Positions 17,057-25,544 of a DNA stretch of 64,000 bases are shown one piece after another. Position numbers and translations under genes: made by a program. Origin of the DNA: Leifsonia sp. EB41 (GTDB lineage: Bacteria; Actinomycetota; Actinomycetes; Actinomycetales; Microbacteriaceae). Within the stretch, counting starts at the first letter, position 1, and every line of letters begins with the position of its first letter. The notes under the pieces are model-generated. The model was not told where the DNA came from, did no database searches, and worked only from the letters and a program-made list of their open reading frames with translations. Location of the stretch: positions 558,001 to 622,000 of the forward strand of contig NZ_JBGCCJ010000001.1 of NCBI RefSeq assembly GCF_041262565.1. Reading direction: 5' to 3'.

Positions 17057-17703
17057 GTGCCCGAACCGATCCCCTTCTCGCAGGCTCTCCGCGAGCGTAC
17101 GCGCGTTGTCCACGAGAAGAGCGAAGGCGCGGTCTTCATGCAGGACCTCATGGCGGGGCGCGGCAGCCGGGACGATTACGTCCGTCTCCTGGCGCAGCAC
17201 TGGTTCGTCTATGACGCGCTCGAAGAAGCGGAACGCTGCTCGCCGATGACCCTGTCGTCGCCCCGTTCGTCGCTCCCGAGCTGATCCGGCTGCCGGCGAT
17301 CGAGGTCGACCTGGAGTTCCTCATCGGAGGCGACTGGCGCAACCGGATCGAGGCACTGCCGAGCACCTCCGATTACGCGGCGCGCATCCGCGAGGTCGGC
17401 GGCACCTGGCCGGAGGGCTTCGTCGCCCACCACTACACGCGCTATCTGGGCGACCTCTCGGGCGGCCAGATCGTACGCACCCTGCTCCAGCGCCACTACG
17501 ACCTGGAGCCCGAAGCCGTCGCGTTCTACCGGTTCGACCGGATCGAGAAGCCCAAGGTCTTCAAGGACCGCTACCGGGAGCGGCTCGACGCCATCGACTG
17601 GACCGAGGATCAGCGCGAGCGCGTGATCGCGGAGACGGCACTGGCCTTCGAATTCAATGCCCGGCTCTTCGACGACCTGGCGGCGGCGAAAGCGACTGCC
17701 TGA
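17057..17703 (+). pseudogene. Biliverdin-producing heme oxygenase, frameshifted
   Basis: Two adjacent frames together encode a complete heme oxygenase of about 215 aa. The first (GTG 17057) gives the proximal heme ligand His19 in RVVHEKSEG and runs into YDALEEAER. At about 17231-17236 the frame changes (one base missing, or two extra). The second frame continues LLADDPVVAPF, then the distal-helix signature YLGDLSGGQ and ends at 17703. The unshifted frame stops at 17284. Heme oxygenase opens heme to biliverdin, the chromophore of the bacteriophytochrome encoded 46 bp downstream. The rest of the gene is intact, so the lesion is either recent or a sequencing error. Confidence 0.85.
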
Positions 17704-17749
17704 ACGCGCCGAGACAGTTGTTGGACTGAATCCGCGTATTCTGAGGCTG

Positions 17750-19669
17750 ATGACTGAGAGCCTGATCCTGTCCGATCCCTCTGAACGCCGGCGTTTGGAA
17801 GAGTGTGTCAAAGAGCCGATCCGGACGCCGGGCCGTATCCAATCGCACGGAATACTCTTCGTCGTCGAGACGGCGAAATTCGAGATCGTCGTCGCAAGCG
17901 AGAATGCGTCGGAGTGGCTCGGTCGCTCGGTCGCCGAGCTCGGCAGCCCGTCGCTCGAGTGGAGCGTCGCCTCGGAGCCGCACGGCGACCCCGTCCGGGT
18001 CGAACTGGACGGACGCCGTTTCGATGCCGTCACGCACGCGCTCGACGGGCGGGTCGTCGTCGAGCTCGAACCGATCGACGACGGGCCGGGGCTCCCGACG
18101 CCCTCGGTCGTCGGCGCGATCCGCCTGCTCGGCGCGATCGCGGATCCCGATGCGCTGCGGCAGGCCGCGGCCGAGGAGATCAAGCGCATCACCGGATTCG
18201 ATCGGGTGATGGTCTACCGGTTCTTCCCGGACGGGCACGGCGAGGTCGCCGGCGAGGCCGCGGAGCCCGACATGGAGCCGTACCTCGGCCTGCGCTTCCC
18301 CGCCTCCGACATCCCCCAGCAAGCTCGATCGCTGTACATCACCAAGCTGTCGCGCGCCATCGTCAGCACCTCCGACCCCGGGACGGCCCTCCTCTCGAAC
18401 GACCCGGGCGCTGCGGCCTTGGATCTCAGCCAGGCCGAACTGCGCGCCGTCTCCCCGCACCACCTCCAGTTCATGCGCAACATGGGGCAGGCCTCCACCG
18501 TCTCGTTCTCGCTGATCGGCGACGGGCGCCTCGTCGGGATGATCACGTGTGCGCATCGCACCGAGCGGCGGATGCCCATCCTGCTGCGCCGAGCGCTGGA
18601 AGTGCTCACGACGCAAGTCACCCTGCAACTGGAGTCGCTGGAGTCGATCGCACGGCTGCGCCGCGACCTGACCATCCGGGAACGTCGCGCGAACCTCCTC
18701 TCGGACGTCCTCGCTGCCGACGAGGTCCTGCAGGGCCTGGCCGACCAGGGCGACGAGCTGCTCGACCTGGTCGGCGCCGACGGGGCCATCCTGGTCCTGG
18801 AGGGCATGAGCCGGAGCATCGGAGCTGCGCCCGGCGGTGACCGCAGTGAGCTGCTCGCGGCCATCGGCACCGAGTACCTCTGCACCGACGAAGTGGAACG
18901 GACCAACCCCGGGCTGGCCACCCTGATGCCGGGCCTGGCGGGCCTGCTGGTGGTCCCGGCCGCGAACGGCGTGCTCGTCTTCTTCCGCCGTGAGGTGGCC
19001 CAGGTCATCCGCTGGCTCGGCGACCAGTCGGCCGAGAACCGCGACACACCCCTGTCGCCGCGGCGATCCTTCTCCGAATGGCGGCAGAGCGTGAAGGGAA
19101 CGTCACTCGCCTGGGGCTCCAGGGCGGAGGAAGCGCGCGACCTCGGCCGTGACATCACCCGGGTGATCGATCGGCGCAACGAGACCCGGTTGGCGCGCCT
19201 CGCACTGGTCGACCATCTGACCGGCCTCCAGAACCGGCGGGCGTTCGAGCAACGACTCGAACGCGCCATCGCGGAGGGTCAGCCCGGCGCGGTGCTGTTC
19301 CTCGACCTCGACGGGTTCAAGGAGATCAACGACCATTACGGGCACGAGACCGGCGACACGGTCCTGCGCGCGGTCGCCGACCGCCTGACGAGCGCCTCCC
19401 GGGACTCCGACGTGATCGCTCGACTGGCCGGCGACGAGTTCGTCGCGCTGTCCCTCGGCACCTCGACGGCGGGTGGCGAGAGCCTGGCCCACCGACTGAT
19501 CGAGGCCGTCAAGGCGCCGATCGACACCCCGGTCGGCCAGGTCCACGTCACGGCATCGTGCGGCGTTGTGGGCCTCCTCGCCGGCAACACCTCCAAGCAG
19601 CTGTTGGATGCCGCTGACGCCGCCATGTACCGAGCGAAGAAGGCAGGCCGCGACCGCGTCTCCGAGTGA
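17750..19669 (+). CDS. bphP: Bacteriophytochrome with GGDEF diguanylate cyclase output
   Basis: This 639 aa photoreceptor has PAS (about 20-125), GAF (125-300), PHY (310-470) and GGDEF (475-639) domains. The biliverdin-attaching Cys19 lies in ECVKEPIRTPGRIQSHG. The GAF domain has the DIP motif in FPASDIPQQARSLY and the conserved His in SPHHLQFMRNMG. The PHY tongue has PRRSF and a SLAW segment. The output site reads AGDEF in place of GGDEF, a variant found in active cyclases, and RDSD lies five residues before it as the inhibitory I-site. Red/far-red light should thus set cyclic-di-GMP production. There is no histidine kinase domain. The upstream heme oxygenase gene would supply biliverdin. 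Confidence 0.94.
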   Translation: MTESLILSDPSERRRLEECVKEPIRTPGRIQSHGILFVVETAKFEIVVASENASEWLGRSVAELGSPSLEWSVASEPHGDPVRVELDGRRFDAVTHALDGRVVVELEPIDDGPGLPTPSVVGAIRLLGAIADPDALRQAAAEEIKRITGFDRVMVYRFFPDGHGEVAGEAAEPDMEPYLGLRFPASDIPQQARSLYITKLSRAIVSTSDPGTALLSNDPGAAALDLSQAELRAVSPHHLQFMRNMGQASTVSFSLIGDGRLVGMITCAHRTERRMPILLRRALEVLTTQVTLQLESLESIARLRRDLTIRERRANLLSDVLAADEVLQGLADQGDELLDLVGADGAILVLEGMSRSIGAAPGGDRSELLAAIGTEYLCTDEVERTNPGLATLMPGLAGLLVVPAANGVLVFFRREVAQVIRWLGDQSAENRDTPLSPRRSFSEWRQSVKGTSLAWGSRAEEARDLGRDITRVIDRRNETRLARLALVDHLTGLQNRRAFEQRLERAIAEGQPGAVLFLDLDGFKEINDHYGHETGDTVLRAVADRLTSASRDSDVIARLAGDEFVALSLGTSTAGGESLAHRLIEAVKAPIDTPVGQVHVTASCGVVGLLAGNTSKQLLDAADAAMYRAKKAGRDRVSE

Positions 19670-19703
19670 GGCTCGCCAGGCGTGACGCCGAGAAGGCTGC
19701 CGA

Positions 19704-20762
19704 CTACCCGGCCCAGTCAACCGAGCTGAACATCGCTGCCGTGTCGGTGAACGAGGTGATCGACCCTTCGACGCTCGCTTCGATCGCACGATCCGAGGTG
19801 ATATCCCCCGTCTCGCCGGTCGCCGGGATGGAGTAGTCGGCGTGGAAGGTGACCTCTGCGGGCGTCGACGTCGTCACCAGCCAGCAACCACCGGCGCTCA
19901 CGTCAGCCATCCCCGGCGCACGGCATCCGAAGTCCCAGGCGCCGATCGCGATCGTCGGACGGGATTGCACGTGCCAGGACGGGTTCGCCCACACCTCGCC
20001 GGGCGCGGCCTCTGAGCTCAGGTAGAACGAGCAGCGATCCGGGTGGGTCGTCGGTTCGGCCACGCACTGGTCCAACCAGGCATTGGCGGCGGCGATCACT
20101 GCATCCTGACCCTTCGCGGTCAGCGTGGCCGGAACCCGGAACTGATCCGAGTGGCCGAACCCGGCGACGGAGACTGCGGCATTCGGCAACGTGAACCACG
20201 GCGATTGCGCGTTGATGGTGAGCGCATACGTCCCGGGAAATGCGTGGATATGCTGCACCGCACCCTTCCACCCGAGAGGAACTCCGGAAAGCGTCGCATC
20301 GACGCGGCCCGGCGCACCCATGGTGATCTCCACCGTCGCCAGGTCCACCGGCAGGAGCTTCCACGAATCCACACCCAGCAGGCTGAGCGGATTGGCCATC
20401 CTGTTCAGGTCGAACTTCGCTGTCGTCGAGCCGCTCTTCTGCAGGATGCGCACTGTGACCGTCGAGCCCGCTCCGATCGTGCGCGTGTCGAGGATGCGGA
20501 AACCGGTCATCCGATCCGTCGCGTGGCTGTACGCCCTGTCGGTGAGCAGCACCTCCTCCGGGTTCGCGGCGCGCCCCTCCATCCGCAGCGCGGTCGAGAT
20601 GTCGCCGCGTTGCACGTCCGACAAGTAGGCCGAGACGATCGCCGACGGCTGCGAGGCGTCGTGGGCGCTGACGAGCATCACCACAGCGGTGGTGCCCAGC
20701 CCCAGGTATACGGCCCCGGCGAACGCCGCGATCGCGATCCCCAGCCGAATGCGCAACGTCAT
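19704..20762 (-). CDS. Membrane-anchored extracytoplasmic protein of unknown function
   Basis: The 352 aa product has one N-terminal membrane segment (residues about 8-32, IRLGIAIAAFAGAVYLGLG and following). A long exported part of some 315 residues follows, with the look of an immunoglobulin/transthyretin-like or NTF2-like secreted domain (QPSAIVSAYLSDVQRGDISTAL near the start). Four to five cysteines occur in the C-terminal half, perhaps disulfide-bonded. I do not recognise the family. The ATG at 20762 follows AGGGGGAATCGAT and decides the start over a longer in-frame option. Confidence 0.72.
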   Translation of the reverse strand: MTLRIRLGIAIAAFAGAVYLGLGTTAVVMLVSAHDASQPSAIVSAYLSDVQRGDISTALRMEGRAANPEEVLLTDRAYSHATDRMTGFRILDTRTIGAGSTVTVRILQKSGSTTAKFDLNRMANPLSLLGVDSWKLLPVDLATVEITMGAPGRVDATLSGVPLGWKGAVQHIHAFPGTYALTINAQSPWFTLPNAAVSVAGFGHSDQFRVPATLTAKGQDAVIAAANAWLDQCVAEPTTHPDRCSFYLSSEAAPGEVWANPSWHVQSRPTIAIGAWDFGCRAPGMADVSAGGCWLVTTSTPAEVTFHADYSIPATGETGDITSDRAIEASVEGSITSFTDTAAMFSSVDWAG

Positions 20763-20831
20763 ATCGATTCCCCCTGATCGAAATACTGCGCACAGCTTAG
20801 CGACGAAACACCGGTCCGCCGTAGAAACGAG

Positions 20832-20857
20832 AAAACCCCCGGTCACCCGCGGGTTTT
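20832..20857 (-). terminator. Terminator-like hairpin beside the tRNA-Val 3' fragment
   Basis: AAAACCC and GGGTTTT arms flank a C/G-rich centre, next to a partial tRNA. The intact tRNA-Val(GAC) at 25549 has a hairpin of the same kind at the same distance, which suggests this is the terminator of the ancestral tRNA site or its copy. Confidence 0.55.
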
Positions 20858-20887
20858 CTGTTGGTGGGCGATAGTGGGATCGAACCA
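20855..20887 (-). repeat. Partial tRNA-Val 3' end, attachment-site-like direct repeat (distal copy)
   Basis: These 33 bases match 25542-25574 with a single difference (position 20874). On the minus strand they spell the T-arm and 3' acceptor strand with CCA of tRNA-Val(GAC) plus a few bases past it. The rest of a tRNA is not present here: after GAACCA the sequence diverges. A duplicated tRNA 3' end lying downstream of the intact tRNA in the same orientation is the classic footprint of site-specific integration by tyrosine recombinases. Confidence 0.7.
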
Positions 20888-21152
20888 TTACCGTATAGGT
20901 CTGCAGACATAGCGCAGCAACCGCGTCGGAGGGGAGGACACCCGGAACCGGAAGCCGCGCCTGGGGCCTGCGGCACCATCCGCGGCCGAGCGGCGGCGTC
21001 GGCTTCCGGAACTCCCTGCCGCCACGGACGCCCCCGAACTGGATCTGGACTGAGGGGCGTAGTCCGTATGGGCCACCCGGCAGCGCCCGCGGTGAGGCGA
21101 AGCGAGTTCTCCTGATCGCCGTTGCTACGCTGACGACGACCGAGGAGGATCG
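20888..21152. other. Non-coding stretch at the left inner end of the tRNA-bracketed segment
   Basis: No gene with a credible start and codon pattern is visible. The stretch is G/C-rich and holds only the ribosome site GAGGAGGAT of the next gene at its right end. Together with the terminator and tRNA fragment it fills the 390 bp between two genes. Confidence 0.5.
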
Positions 21153-22052
21153 TTGGGACTATTTCGACGCCGCAATGAAGAGCCGCAGCCTGCTGATCGC
21201 ATCGAGTGGGTGACCTCCACCGCCCGGCGAGTCCTCGCTGAGCGCGGGATCGAGACCACCATCCAGCACGGCGCTCAGCCGGAGGATGTCACACTCATCG
21301 CATCCGACAGCCAGGGCTACCCGCTCTTCAACGCGTTCGCCAAGACCCACGGCGCCAGCGCCGAGCAGGCACGGCTGATCATCACCGAGCACATCGACAA
21401 TCTCCTCGACTCCCGAGGCACGCCCTCCCCCACCGATCTGTCGGCCGACGAGCTCCGGACACGGGTGCGGACCCGCATCCTCCCTGGCGGTGAAGACCGC
21501 CCGAACGAACCGACGTTCCACTACGCGAGGCCGTTCGCCGAGGACCTCATCCTCGCGCTCTGCGTCGACTTCCCCACGACGGTGTCGTACATCAACGACG
21601 CCCACGTCGACAAGCTCGCCCTGGGCCTTGACGAGCTGTATGTCTTCGGCCAGCTCAACACCGACCAAGAGCCCGTCGACGAGCGCATCGAACCCGTGCC
21701 GGGCATCCAGGTCGTCGTCGGAGAGTCCCTGTTCATCGCTTCGAAGGCGGCGAACCTGCCCGCCGTGCTCGGAGCCGCACCGCTGGGGACGCTCTTCACC
21801 CTCCCGCACCGCCACATGCTCATCGCTGTGCCCGTCACCGGCCCAGAGACCCTCGCCGCGGTGGAGCACCTCGTGGGACTGACCCAGCATGTGCTGAGCG
21901 ACGGACCGCCGCCCGGCGGCGTCATCTCTGCCGACGTCCTGTTCTCTCGGAATCAGGAAGTCAGCCGGGTGTCCGCGACCGACGAGCACGGAGCAACCTC
22001 GATCGTCGTGGACGACCGCCTGCAGGAAGCGCTGGAGCAAGCCCTGGGCTGA
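21153..22052 (+). CDS. Hypothetical protein, unrecognised family
   Basis: This 299 aa soluble protein has no signal peptide, membrane segment or motif that I recognise. The middle is hydrophobic and well ordered (AEDLILALCVDFPTTVSYIN, then TLFTLPHRHMLIAVPV), and the C terminus ends in VVDDRLQEALEQALG. The start is an unusual TTG at 21153, chosen because GAGGAGGATCG lies directly upstream and the reading then begins MGLFRRR. It is the largest gene in the tRNA-bracketed segment. Function unknown. Confidence 0.75.
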   Translation: MGLFRRRNEEPQPADRIEWVTSTARRVLAERGIETTIQHGAQPEDVTLIASDSQGYPLFNAFAKTHGASAEQARLIITEHIDNLLDSRGTPSPTDLSADELRTRVRTRILPGGEDRPNEPTFHYARPFAEDLILALCVDFPTTVSYINDAHVDKLALGLDELYVFGQLNTDQEPVDERIEPVPGIQVVVGESLFIASKAANLPAVLGAAPLGTLFTLPHRHMLIAVPVTGPETLAAVEHLVGLTQHVLSDGPPPGGVISADVLFSRNQEVSRVSATDEHGATSIVVDDRLQEALEQALG

Positions 22053-22190
22053 CCGGGCGCCGATGGGCTCGGCAGGCGGCGGTCGCCACTGACCGCGCTG
22101 TGAAGGACCCAGCACGCGTGATCGTCGGACGATCGACTTCGCAGACAACCGCGACAGCCATGGGCGCCGGCGCCACGGAAGGATGGTGGC

Positions 22191-22718
22191 ATGGACACTC
22201 TCAGCCCAACCGACGCGATCTTCATCGCCGGTCGCTCCGGCGTCGGCAAGACCAGCGTGGCTGCCGAGGCGTCGCGTATCCTCGCGCGCGGCAGCGTTCC
22301 TCACGCCATCATTGAGGGCGACAACCTAGACCAGGCCTATCCGGAGCCGTGGCGCAACGGCATCGATCTGGCCGAACGAAACCTCGCAGCCATCTGGCGC
22401 AACTACCAGTCGATCGGGTACTCGCGGCTCATTTTCACGAACACCGTCAGCGTGTTGCATCTGCCCGCCCTAATCGCGGCGCTTGGTGGCAACGTGCGCT
22501 CCTTCCCGGTCCTCCTGACAAGCAGGGACGGCACAGCGGCCGAACGGCTCGCTCTACGAGAAATCGGAAGTGCGCTCGACGAACACATCGAACGCAGCAG
22601 GAACGCCGCCGCGCACCTCGACAGCTCTGCGAAGGATGTCTTCCGAGTTGACACCGAAGGCCGGAGCGTCGAGGAGATAGCCCGAGAGGTGCTGACCGCG
22701 GCCGGGTGGATCGAGTAG
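22191..22718 (+). CDS. P-loop NTPase/kinase-like protein
   Basis: The 175 aa product has the P-loop GRSGVGKTS at residues 13-21, an acidic IIEGDNLDQAYPEPW segment that resembles the substrate-binding part of gluconate/adenylate-type kinases, and LIFTNTVSV as a Walker B-like strand. It is single-domain. It resembles the kinases at 11058 and 13053-14095 only in fold. Substrate unknown. Confidence 0.78.
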   Translation: MDTLSPTDAIFIAGRSGVGKTSVAAEASRILARGSVPHAIIEGDNLDQAYPEPWRNGIDLAERNLAAIWRNYQSIGYSRLIFTNTVSVLHLPALIAALGGNVRSFPVLLTSRDGTAAERLALREIGSALDEHIERSRNAAAHLDSSAKDVFRVDTEGRSVEEIAREVLTAAGWIE

Positions 22719-22776
22719 GCGCGATCTACCTCGAAGAGCTGTCGATCCAGTGGACGACACTGTCATGGAGCATCGC

Positions 22777-22989
22777 TCACCGGTCCTGCGATCGCAGGAA
22801 ATGGCTCGCTGGAATCAGTTCGATTCCGATGAGGTGGCCATCGACGTCGAAATCAAGGTTCACCATTCCGTTGCTCTCGTTCAGGAGCGGCTCGGTGCGC
22901 CCGAACTCACGCTTCTCCTCCCGCGTGCCAATGTAGACATACGCGGCATCGGCCGCCTCGTCGACGACAATCTGAGGCATCCGATTCAT
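22777..22989 (-). CDS. DUF2283 domain-containing small protein
   Basis: This 70 aa protein reads IVVDEAADAAYVYIG, then LDFDVDGHLIGIELIPAS, the two-part signature of DUF2283. Its role is undefined; members often sit near toxin-antitoxin or mobile genes. Its ATG at 22989 directly abuts the stop of the upstream DUF2750 gene with no gap. Codon usage is less G/C-rich than in the flanking chromosome. Confidence 0.82.
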   Translation of the reverse strand: MNRMPQIVVDEAADAAYVYIGTREEKREFGRTEPLLNESNGMVNLDFDVDGHLIGIELIPASHFLRSQDR

Positions 22990-23355
22990 CTACCTTTCAC
23001 CTGGGTTTGCTTTCAACCGCATCAGGACCTCATCGGCAGTCAAGTCGAAGCCTGTCGCTTCGGCCCCTGCCCAGTTCAGGCCGGCCAGAAGACCGTCCCG
23101 GCGGATGCCAGGTAGCCACCGCGTTTCGAACTCGACCCGTGGGATCTCACGCGTTTGGAACCCACGGTATGCAGGAACCGAGGCGGTGACCCGTTCAAGC
23201 CGCGATCGCAACGACCAAAACGGCATCGCGCGGCGCCCGTCGGTGCCCACTGGTGCCGGCACCCCGCCATCGTCTTCGATAGTCCAAATCGATCCATCGG
23301 CGCCGATCTCCTCGAAGAAGGCCGAAGCTTGCGCTGCACTGGTGCTCACACCCAA
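22990..23355 (-). CDS. DUF2750 domain-containing protein
   Basis: The 121 aa product matches the DUF2750 pattern: an N-terminal ASAFFEEIGADGSIWTIEDDGG, then MPFWSLRSRLERV and a C-terminal TGFDLTADEVLMRL. The function of the family is unknown to me. It is the first gene of a two-gene unit with the DUF2283 gene (stop and start adjacent). The start codon at 23355 lies next to an apparently decayed gene on the other strand. Confidence 0.75.
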   Translation of the reverse strand: MGVSTSAAQASAFFEEIGADGSIWTIEDDGGVPAPVGTDGRRAMPFWSLRSRLERVTASVPAYRGFQTREIPRVEFETRWLPGIRRDGLLAGLNWAGAEATGFDLTADEVLMRLKANPGER

Positions 23356-23358
23356 AGG

Positions 23359-23514
23359 TTAGATCAAGGCGGGCATCGCCCACGGGCTCGGCAAGCCGTG
23401 CTGCGCCGTGGGACCGGTGGGCGTTGCGACACGCGGTACCGGATCTTCGAGCGCATGGTCGCACAGCCCAATGCGTTCGAGGAACTGATCACTTCCCAGG
23501 GCCCACGCGACTGA
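23359..23514 (+). pseudogene. Possible decayed gene fragment
   Basis: One frame reads IKAGIAHGLGKPCCAVGP and, after a shift of one base near 23420, another reads DTRYRIFERMVAQPNAFEEL up to a stop at 23514. Together they look like the C-terminal third of a nucleotide-binding or deoxyribosyltransferase-type protein whose 5' part is missing. There is no start codon or ribosome site. The assignment is weak. Confidence 0.35.
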
Positions 23515-23549
23515 CTGGTTGAGCCCTCGTTGCCCGAACCCGTGGCCGA

Positions 23550-24254
23550 TCAGATGACCGCTGCTGCGGAGTAGCGCAATAAGGTGCTCCCGTCATCGGA
23601 GGTCTCTGACTCGACGAGTTCAAGGGCTGCGTATCGAGTTGGGAGGGTCTGGGCTGACCCGCTGAAGGCAACCGCGCTCGGGTCCGAGGAGAGCGCGGGG
23701 CGTACGAGAAGCGCGATCTCATCGACGAGACCCGCACGTAGCAGCTCACTGTTCAGCTTGGCGCCCGCATCGGATCGAACTCTCCGGATTTCGAAGTCCG
23801 CACTCAGCCGCGCGAGTGCTTGGCCGAGGTCAACGCGATCGCTGCCGATCGACAGATATTCGATGCCGCGTCTGTCCAAGTAGCGCACATACTCGTCCGG
23901 GGTGGAGGAGGAGATCAGGACCAGGATCGCTCGATACCATGGCTGCGCCTGAGCATGGCGCCAGTTCCTGACACGACCGCGACTGTCTGGGACGACCAGC
24001 AGCGGACGTTGCCGCTCCAGCACATGTTCGAATCCTGCGGGCGGGTTCACCTGTGCCACTGGATCGAGAATCGTGCGCTGTTCGTCGGCGCTTTCCTGCG
24101 GTCCGAAGTTCAACGCCGTGACGCTGCCCATCAGAATCGCATCTACTTCCCACCGGAAGGCACGCCCGTAATAGTCGTGCGGGTCGCCGGCGAATCCCCC
24201 AAGCTTTCCATCGATGCTCACCTCGTTGTAGATCATCAAGTGCGGGGTGCTCAC
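23550..24254 (-). CDS. RibD C-terminal / dihydrofolate reductase-fold protein
   Basis: This 234 aa protein begins HLMIYNEVSIDGKLGGFAGD and contains AILMGSVTALNFGP and VRSDAGAKLNSELLRAGLVDEI. These are the conserved positions of the RibD C-terminal (DHFR-like) reductase fold that binds NADPH. In place of the usual GGG/GGP motif it has SDAGAKL, so the cofactor loop is altered. Riboflavin genes are not nearby, so a role in flavin synthesis is unlikely. Its base composition is lower in G/C than the chromosome around it. Confidence 0.8.
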   Translation of the reverse strand: MSTPHLMIYNEVSIDGKLGGFAGDPHDYYGRAFRWEVDAILMGSVTALNFGPQESADEQRTILDPVAQVNPPAGFEHVLERQRPLLVVPDSRGRVRNWRHAQAQPWYRAILVLISSSTPDEYVRYLDRRGIEYLSIGSDRVDLGQALARLSADFEIRRVRSDAGAKLNSELLRAGLVDEIALLVRPALSSDPSAVAFSGSAQTLPTRYAALELVESETSDDGSTLLRYSAAAVI

Positions 24255-24288
24255 AGCACCGACAATATCGAGCTGAGCGTGACTCGGG

Positions 24289-24636
24289 TCAGCTCGTCAG
24301 GTGCGTGAGCGCCTCGTAGTGTGTCATTGCGACGGCGAATGGGATGGCGACGGCCAGCAGCAGTGCGACCGCGACGAGCGAGCGTCGCGTCCAGGTGCGC
24401 AGCGGGAACCCGCTCACACCCCAGGTCGCGATCAGGACTACGGCGACGGCGGCTGTCGCGGTCGACCAGACGGGCAGGCTGTCGTGCGCTTCGTCTCCGA
24501 TCAGGAGCGTCCAGACGCCGAGCGCGACCGTGACGACGACCAAGCCGATCGCGACCGCGAGAACCGTCCTGCGGGTCCGGTCGCTGAGGGGCTCCGCTTC
24601 CAGCGAAGCCGGGTAATAGGGCTCGTCATCGTCCAC
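24289..24636 (-). CDS. Small membrane protein with three predicted helices
   Basis: The 115 aa product has a short acidic N terminus (DDDEPYYPASLEAEPL) and three hydrophobic segments (about residues 24-46, 57-76 and 83-102). No family is recognised. The GTG at 24636 is my choice; an ATG at 24675 or GTG at 24678 in frame would add 13-14 residues, and none has a convincing ribosome site. Confidence 0.6.
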   Translation of the reverse strand: MDDDEPYYPASLEAEPLSDRTRRTVLAVAIGLVVVTVALGVWTLLIGDEAHDSLPVWSTATAAVAVVLIATWGVSGFPLRTWTRRSLVAVALLLAVAIPFAVAMTHYEALTHLTS

Positions 24637-24738
24637 GCACTCATCGTGGCAGCGGAGGGCGCTTCCGGGCCGCATCACGGCCCCGACACGCGCGGAATCC
24701 GAGATGCGTCGCGGTCCAGAGCGAATGCCGGGCCGCAG

Positions 24739-25227
24739 CTACCGAACCATCCGCACATGCGGCAGGTCCGGCATCACCGGGTCGACCTTGTGGGCGCCGT
24801 CGAGCTCGAAGCCGTTCCGGCGGTAGAACGCCTGCGCGCGCGGGTTGTGCTCGGCCACCCAGAGGAACGCGGGGCCGTCACCGAGCGCCTGATCGAGGAG
24901 GCTCTGAGCGACCCCGCTGCCGTGGTGATCGCGGGAGACGTAGATCGAGTAGAGCTCGCGCTCCGCACCCTCCGGGCCGTCGGAGACCGGAGGCCCGGCG
25001 AACGCGAACCCGACGAGAGCACCGTCGAACGTCGCCACCTGGACCTGCCGGTCGGGGCGTGGATTACTCACGATCCGGTCCCACATGGCGCGTCGCCGTT
25101 CCAGAAGTTCCGGCGTGAAGAAGTCGGACGGCAGCTGGTCGGCGTATGTCTCGATCCACGTCGCGACGTGCAAGCGCGCGAGAGCATCGACATCCTCGAC
25201 GCCGGGGGCTCGGGTCTCATAGGTCAC
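24739..25227 (-). CDS. GNAT family N-acetyltransferase
   Basis: This 162 aa single-domain acetyltransferase has the motif A segment LYSIYVSRDHHGSGVAQSLLDQ (about residues 92-112) and the typical C-terminal FLWVAEHNPRAQAFYRRNGFELDG. The N terminus TRAPGVEDVDALARLHVATW is also standard. The substrate is unknown. It lies nearest to the tRNA cluster within the bracketed segment. Confidence 0.9.
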   Translation of the reverse strand: MTYETRAPGVEDVDALARLHVATWIETYADQLPSDFFTPELLERRRAMWDRIVSNPRPDRQVQVATFDGALVGFAFAGPPVSDGPEGAERELYSIYVSRDHHGSGVAQSLLDQALGDGPAFLWVAEHNPRAQAFYRRNGFELDGAHKVDPVMPDLPHVRMVR

Positions 25228-25520
25228 GGAGTGATCATCGCACCTCCGGTCAGCCGGAAAGCCTCAGCTGCTTCCTGGCACGGTTGCGCAATTTCAGGCC
25301 CGACGGCCGACAGCAGCTCAGTGTCGGCCAGCGACGTAGGTGCACTGGTCCGAGAGCCGAGGGATCGACTCCGCCGGGACGAGTCCAAAATCAGCGCCGC
25401 ATTCTTTGTCCCCGCGCTTGCTGGCCGTTACGGCCGATTGCCCCGCCCGGCTGATTGTACGACCCAACGCTGACCCCACGAGCGCGCTCACTCGCTCGAT
25501 AACACCACGGAAAACGAAGA
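25228..25520. other. Non-coding stretch between the acetyltransferase gene and the tRNA terminator
   Basis: I see no credible gene, promoter or repeat in these roughly 290 bases. No integrase or excisionase remnant could be made out in either strand. Confidence 0.45.
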
Positions 25521-25544
25521 AAACCCCCGGGAGACCGGGGGTTT
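25521..25544 (-). terminator. Rho-independent terminator of the tRNA cluster
   Basis: Perfect 10-bp arms AAACCCCCGG (25521-25530) and CCGGGGGTTT (25535-25544) enclose GAGA. Read on the minus strand, the stem is followed by TTTTCTTCGTTTTCC, a T-rich tail. It lies five bases past the CCA of tRNA-Val(GAC). Confidence 0.85.

Noticed and set aside
17225-17245. Programmed ribosomal frameshift in heme oxygenase
   Set aside because: No slippery heptamer, nearby hairpin or stop at the shift site; the family does not use frameshifting.
19420-19440. AGDEF as proof of a dead diguanylate cyclase
   Set aside because: The first Gly to Ala change is tolerated in active cyclases, and the I-site RDSD is intact, so inactivity cannot be claimed.
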